A stretch of 64,000 nt of DNA from Rufibacter ruber (lineage in GTDB: Bacteria; Bacteroidota; Bacteroidia; Cytophagales; Hymenobacteraceae). Positions 60,774-64,000 of the stretch are shown piece by piece (within the stretch, counting starts at the first letter, position 1; each line of letters starts with the position of its first letter). The translations under genes and the position numbers were made by a program. The stretch is taken from contig NZ_LRMM01000012.1 in NCBI RefSeq assembly GCF_001647275.1, positions 1-64,000 on the forward strand, read 5' to 3'. The notes below the pieces were generated by a model. The model searched no databases and was not told the DNA's origin. It saw nothing but the letters and a program-made list of their open reading frames with translations.

Positions 60774-60890
60774 GTGAAAAAACTGAAAGAGATTTACCAC
60801 AAGTACAAAGACTACGGTTTGGTAGACGGCCTTATGTACCTGTCTTTCTTCCTGTTCCTGGCCCTTCTGTTCCTGTTTTTCAGGGACTAG
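60774..60890 (+). CDS. Small single-pass membrane protein (38 aa)
   Basis: A GTG-initiated frame of 38 codons: a basic amphipathic start (MKKLKEIYHKYKDYGLVDG) and one hydrophobic helix (LSFFLFLALLFLFF) ending RD. The KYKDY...VD...MY pattern followed by a helix recalls a short protein family I associate with Cytophagales genomes, but I cannot confirm it here. The TAG stop shares its G with a palindrome. In the rest of the 327-bp stretch 60648-60974 I see nothing else. Confidence 0.55.
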   Translation: MKKLKEIYHKYKDYGLVDGLMYLSFFLFLALLFLFFRD

Positions 60891-60929
60891 CGTTTTGGGG
60901 CTGTTTTCTGAAAAACAGCCCCAAAACGC
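60890..60929. repeat. Intergenic palindrome, GGGGCTG variant
   Basis: GCGTTTTGGGGCTGTTTTC, then TGAAAAACAGCCCCAAAACGC: perfectly paired and beginning on the last base of the preceding stop codon. Confidence 0.92.
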
Positions 60930-61027
60930 AATTTGCCCCTCTTCCCCGGTTTTATCTTTTTAATTCCCGCTCTCATGCCCTCACCTGTTTTCCCATCTGC
61001 CAAAAGTAAAATCATCAGTCTTGTGCT

Positions 61028-61411
61028 ATGGGGGCCATGCTACTGCTGGTGGTGACCGTGGGGCAGGTGCTACTCACGCGGGAGTTCACAATAGGCTCCG
61101 TGGCCATGGCCGGGTTCCTGCTGCTGGTGCTGGCACTGCTCCTCTGGATCTGGTTTGGCACCTATTATATGATTGACGGCACTATGCTTGTCTATGCCTC
61201 AGGCCCTATCAAAGGGAAGATTGACATTCACACCATTACCCACATCAAGCCCAGGGAAAAACTTTGGTCTGGCCTGAAACCGTCTCTGGGCTTAGACGGT
61301 CTGGTGATTTATTACAACAAGTGGGACGAGATCTATCTGTCTCCTAAAGAGAAGGAGCAGTTTATACAGCAGTTGCGGCAGGTGAAGGAGGAGATTGTGG
61401 TGGAGGGGTAG
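61028..61411 (+). CDS. PH-domain-like membrane protein, N-terminus possibly frameshifted
   Basis: A 127-aa protein as read: two hydrophobic segments (about 3-14 and 24-44), then a small PH-like domain (YYMIDGTMLVYASGPIKGKI, IKPREKLW and LDGLVIYYNKWDEIYLSP). An ATG at 60975 starts MPSPVFPSAKSKIISLVLWG, which would continue smoothly into AMLLLVVTVGQ if the run of five G at 61030-61034 had six. So the true start may be 60975 with a one-base deletion. Function unknown; such proteins are often membrane anchors. Confidence 0.7.
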   Translation: MGAMLLLVVTVGQVLLTREFTIGSVAMAGFLLLVLALLLWIWFGTYYMIDGTMLVYASGPIKGKIDIHTITHIKPREKLWSGLKPSLGLDGLVIYYNKWDEIYLSPKEKEQFIQQLRQVKEEIVVEG

Positions 61412-61456
61412 TGCTCCCTCTGAAGGCTAGCCCTTTTTACGCTTAAAGCTGCAGCC

Positions 61457-61738
61457 TTACTTTTTAAACGAGACATAGTGCCCTGGCTCTTTGCCCTCCA
61501 GACTCTCAATGTGCAGCTCTGAGACCCCGTCAAACCTTGTTTTCGCCTCTTTTACCACGGCTTTTCTTTTTCCTGCAAAGATCAGAGTGTCATGCTGGAG
61601 TTTGAGGTTGTCTGAATGCAGGATATCCCCTAGCCGGTACCCGTGACTGTACTTCCAGGTTATGGAAGTTATTTCCTCCTTCTCCAGCTGGCAGGAAGCC
61701 AGTAAGAAGACCAGTATCCCGTAAATGTACCTCTTCAT
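61457..61738 (-). CDS. Small lipoprotein
   Basis: A 93-aa exported protein with lipobox LLASC at about residue 16. The mature part is polar and beta-like (ITSITWKYSHGYRLGDILHS) with no recognised family. It stands alone and converges on the PH-domain gene. Confidence 0.65.
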   Translation of the reverse strand: MKRYIYGILVFLLASCQLEKEEITSITWKYSHGYRLGDILHSDNLKLQHDTLIFAGKRKAVVKEAKTRFDGVSELHIESLEGKEPGHYVSFKK

Positions 61739-61830
61739 ATCTTGCAGGTTTGTTTAGAAGCTTCTGTAAAAGTGGTAGCCAGACTTGTTCCCAGTACTTC
61801 AACTATCCTTCTTTCCACATGTGGGGAAAA

Positions 61831-61870
61831 CTGTTTTTGGCCTGTTTCTGGAAAAACAGCCCGAAAACAG
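61831..61870. repeat. Intergenic palindrome, mixed variant
   Basis: CTGTTTTTGGCCTGTTTCTG, then GAAAAACAGCCCGAAAACAG. The arms carry different core variants (TGGCC and GCCCG), so the stem has mismatches. Confidence 0.7.
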
Positions 61871-61902
61871 CATGCCCCACTGCAACGCTAGCCGGCAACT
61901 GC

Positions 61903-63726
61903 CTACACCCGGTCTCCCCGCAGCTTTCTGAGGCGCTTTCTGGCCTCAGCCACAAACACGCTGCCGGGGTGCTTCACCAGCAGCTGGTTGTAGAGTTCCT
62001 GGGCTTTCTCAGGCTGTTTCAGGTTCTCTTCATTGAGCTGGGCCAGCAGGAACAGGGCGTCATCTGAGAGAATGTCATATTTAGGGTTCTCTATGATCTT
62101 CTGCAGGTTCTGGGCGGCTTCTTCAAACTTACCCGTCTGTTGCAGCAATTCCGCCTTGCGGAAATAAATCTCATCGGTGAGGCTGTGGCCGGGGTGCTTT
62201 ACCAACAGGCTGTCTAAGGCGGTTAGGGCCTCTGGGAACTTGTGCTGGAACACCAGAAAGTCTATGGCGGCGTATTCTTTGAGGGCCACCGCCGAGGTGT
62301 CTAAACCGGTATTGTCAATGATGAGCAGGCTCAGGTCAAGGGCGTCATTGGCGATCTCGCGGCTGGTGGCCAGCTTGAGAATGTCCAGATGGCTCTGGGC
62401 CAGTTCAAAGTCGCCTTTGTAGTAGCTGAGGCGGGCGTTTCGCAACTTGGCCTCATGCCCCAGCGGCTGCTCTTTATGGGATTTCTCCACCTGGCTGTAG
62501 AGCAAGGTGCTTTCCCACGGCTCCCCGCGCAGCAGGTACACATCTGCCAGCGCCAGCTTGGCTTCTGCCACCACGTTGGGCTGGGCCCGGGGCATGGCAA
62601 TGACTTCCTGCAGGTTCTGCACGGCCTGCGCCTGGTTGTCCAGGTAAAACGCCTGCAGCTCCCCCAGTTCTTTCAGCACTTCGGCGGTGCGTTCATGGCG
62701 CCCTAGTTCCTGCAGCAGCTTCTCATAGTCTTGCGCCAGCAGCTTGATTTTTTCATAGTTCAGGGGGAACGTGTTCTTCACCTGCTCTTCCCGGGCTTTG
62801 ATCACCCGCTGCCGGGCCACCGGATAGAGGTCACCGTTGGGGTACTGCTGCTGCAGGTAGGTGTAGCCCTCAATAGCGGTTTCAAAGTCTTTGTTCCGGA
62901 GGCTGATGTCTGCCAGGGCAAGCACGCGCCCGCCGCCGCCCTGGGTGCGCCGGTCCAGTGCCCGGGCCTGCAGAAGGGCCGGCCCGAAGTCTTTGCGCTG
63001 CAGCAGGGTCCAGATGAGGAGTTCGGCTACATCGGTGTCGTCTGGGTTGGCTTGTACGGCATCCATCAGCTTCTGCTCCAGCAGCGTAAGGGAGGCGTCA
63101 TCTCGCAGGGCGTTCTGCAGCATGTTCTGGGCAAAGTTGAGCGGCACGCCGTCATTCTTTATCTGCCGCAGCACCTCTTCTATCAGGGCCTCTGTTTTGC
63201 GCTGGTACGCATAGAGCTGCATGAGCTGCGGGGCGAAGGTTTTCTCGCTGCCGCTGATCTGCCTCGCCTTCAGGTACGCCTGCTCCACGTACTCCATCTG
63301 GTCTGCCTGCTGAAAGCCGACGGCAATGCCGTACACATTCTCTGGGGTGGTACTTTGCACTACTTGCGCCCACTTTTTCTCAGCGACCGCGCCATTGCCG
63401 GAGGCTTGCAGCACCTTGCCCTCATCAATGTCATACTGGGGCACTGACGGGAATTTCTTCTGCGCCCGCTTCACCAGTTTATCAGCTTCTTTGTAGTTGC
63501 GCAGCGCCAGAAGAGTTTTAAGATAGTCTGGGTACACCAGGCCAAATTGCACATCCTGCTCAACCAACTGGCGCAGCAACACCTCTGCCTTCTGGTACTC
63601 ACTTTGGCGCAGGTACTCTTTGGCCAGGGCCATCTGCTCCGGTACGCTTTGCGCAACAGACGGCAGCGGGCTCAGGCCAAAGCACCAGAAACCGATGAGC
63701 AGCATCACTAGGAACCTTCTCTTCAT
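61903..63726 (-). CDS. Exported TPR-repeat protein
   Basis: A 607-aa protein with a signal peptide (about 1-26, ending SVAQS). The rest is helical tetratricopeptide-like repeats: AKEYLRQSEYQKAEVLLRQL near 35, then several degenerate units, and a clearer final pair with QAQELYNQLLVKHPGSVFVA. An ATG three codons upstream (63735) is possible. It is probably a scaffold for envelope protein complexes; partners unknown. It lies just downstream of a peptidylprolyl isomerase gene on the same strand. Confidence 0.85.
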   Translation of the reverse strand: MKRRFLVMLLIGFWCFGLSPLPSVAQSVPEQMALAKEYLRQSEYQKAEVLLRQLVEQDVQFGLVYPDYLKTLLALRNYKEADKLVKRAQKKFPSVPQYDIDEGKVLQASGNGAVAEKKWAQVVQSTTPENVYGIAVGFQQADQMEYVEQAYLKARQISGSEKTFAPQLMQLYAYQRKTEALIEEVLRQIKNDGVPLNFAQNMLQNALRDDASLTLLEQKLMDAVQANPDDTDVAELLIWTLLQRKDFGPALLQARALDRRTQGGGGRVLALADISLRNKDFETAIEGYTYLQQQYPNGDLYPVARQRVIKAREEQVKNTFPLNYEKIKLLAQDYEKLLQELGRHERTAEVLKELGELQAFYLDNQAQAVQNLQEVIAMPRAQPNVVAEAKLALADVYLLRGEPWESTLLYSQVEKSHKEQPLGHEAKLRNARLSYYKGDFELAQSHLDILKLATSREIANDALDLSLLIIDNTGLDTSAVALKEYAAIDFLVFQHKFPEALTALDSLLVKHPGHSLTDEIYFRKAELLQQTGKFEEAAQNLQKIIENPKYDILSDDALFLLAQLNEENLKQPEKAQELYNQLLVKHPGSVFVAEARKRLRKLRGDRV

Positions 63727-63780
63727 GGTATACATCCCTTATCTTCTGTTCTTTAACGTAACGGGCGGCTATACAATATA

Positions 63781-63818
63781 CTGTTTTTGGCCTGTTTTTC
63801 AGAAAACAGCAAAACGCA
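63781..63818. repeat. Truncated intergenic palindrome
   Basis: The left half CTGTTTTTGGCCTGTTTTTC is intact; the right half AGAAAACAGCAAAACGCAG has lost its GGCC complement. Confidence 0.62.
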
Positions 63819-63821
63819 GGT

Positions 63822-63855
63822 AAAAAAGAAGAGCCGCGCTGGTGGCGCGGCTCTT
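63822..63855 (-). terminator. Terminator of the minus-strand isomerase gene
   Basis: AAGAGCCGCGC pairs with GCGCGGCTCTT over a 5-nt loop. On the minus strand it is followed by CTTTTTTA. It lies 27 bp past the stop codon of the partial gene. Confidence 0.85.
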
Positions 63856-63881
63856 ACCCTATTTAAAAAAGTCTCTATTGC

Positions 63882-64000
63882 TTAGAAGAAGCGTACGCGG
63901 TTGTCTTCAACATTGGCATTTTTACGTACCGCCTCATACAGGGCGCCCTGCACTCTACCGGCGCGCAAGCCCACCAGCTGCTGCTTCACGTTGTTCAGGT
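63882..64000 (-). CDS. C-terminus of a peptidylprolyl isomerase (PpiD/SurA type), cut by the window end
   Basis: Only the last 39 codons are present. They encode LNNVKQQLVGLRAGRVQGA, then LYEAVRKNANVEDNRVRFF and a TAA stop. The ending resembles that of Bacteroidota PpiD-like periplasmic peptidylprolyl isomerases, where a residue run NANIEDNR precedes the stop. The catalytic parvulin domains would lie outside the window. The family call rests on this tail only. Confidence 0.55.
   Translation of the reverse strand, partial: LNNVKQQLVGLRAGRVQGALYEAVRKNANVEDNRVRFF

Noticed and set aside
2896-63818. Treating the palindromes as ordinary rho-independent terminators
   Set aside because: No U-run follows most copies, some lie inside apparent operons, and real T-tailed hairpins exist separately (3161, 50022, 54868).
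2896-63818. Reading the palindromes as a CRISPR array
   Set aside because: Copies are dispersed over the whole window, are not regularly spaced, have no spacers and lack cas genes.

Overview
The window looks like chromosomal DNA from a member of the Bacteroidota, most likely the Cytophagales and probably the Hymenobacteraceae (Rufibacter/Nibribacter/Pontibacter-like). This is inferred from family content only: a SusC/SusD pair with an STN domain, an ECF sigma/FecR pair, an RDD-SpoIIM-DUF4129-DUF4350-MoxR-DUF58 cluster, a GAFTDA-type sigma-54 activator, an exported S9 peptidase and TAnnTTTG-like promoters. By eye the GC content is high for the phylum. I recognised no rRNA, tRNA, CRISPR array, prophage or transposase gene.

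Layout. 0.1-2.9 kb: a sigma-54 activator and its sensor kinase. 3.2-14.1 kb: a galactoside-utilisation region with galT, galK, a sodium/galactose symporter and a LacI-type regulator on the minus strand, facing two exported glycoside hydrolases on the plus strand; two near-identical operators lie in the divergent region. 14.1-21.1 kb: RDD protein, then SpoIIM, membrane protein, DUF4129, DUF4350, MoxR and DUF58, tightly packed. 21.6-29.3 kb: a CPA1 antiporter, AlkB, a 45-aa membrane peptide, kynurenine 3-monooxygenase, a large CHASE/PAS sensor kinase and a DUF4252 lipoprotein. 29.8-40.4 kb: ECF sigma, FecR, SusC, a frameshifted SusD, then three exported proteins carrying five copies of a domain I cannot name. 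40.7-48.3 kb: two exported lipoproteins (N-formylglutamate amidohydrolase-like and glutamate-racemase-like), a glutamate-type symporter and two exported N-acyl-D-amino-acid deacylases. 48.9-63.9 kb: mostly housekeeping genes (AIM24-like, GH3-like, lptB, GH25 lysozyme, YtfJ/GerW-like, S9 peptidase, recJ, PH-domain protein, TPR protein, end of a peptidylprolyl isomerase).

How the genes fit together. The 3-14 kb block can release galactose outside the cytoplasm, import it with sodium and convert it through GalK and GalT; galE and galM are not in the window. In the 40-48 kb block each enzymatic step is exported and paired with a glutamate/aspartate-type transporter, which suggests deacylation and racemisation of acyl- and D-amino acids before uptake. 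The upstream SusCD locus may feed it, but nothing in the sequence proves that.

The intergenic DNA is unusually rich in dispersed elements. About 27 copies of a roughly 40-bp palindrome (consensus CTGTTTTnGGnCTG, A/T loop, then its complement) sit almost only between genes, and its stem bases change in pairs between copies. There are also MITE-like elements with terminal inverted repeats, a compound repeat found twice, and a cluster of four short GGATTTGTAATCC-type inverted repeats. Two probable one-base deletions (susD and the PH-domain gene) could be real mutations or assembly errors.
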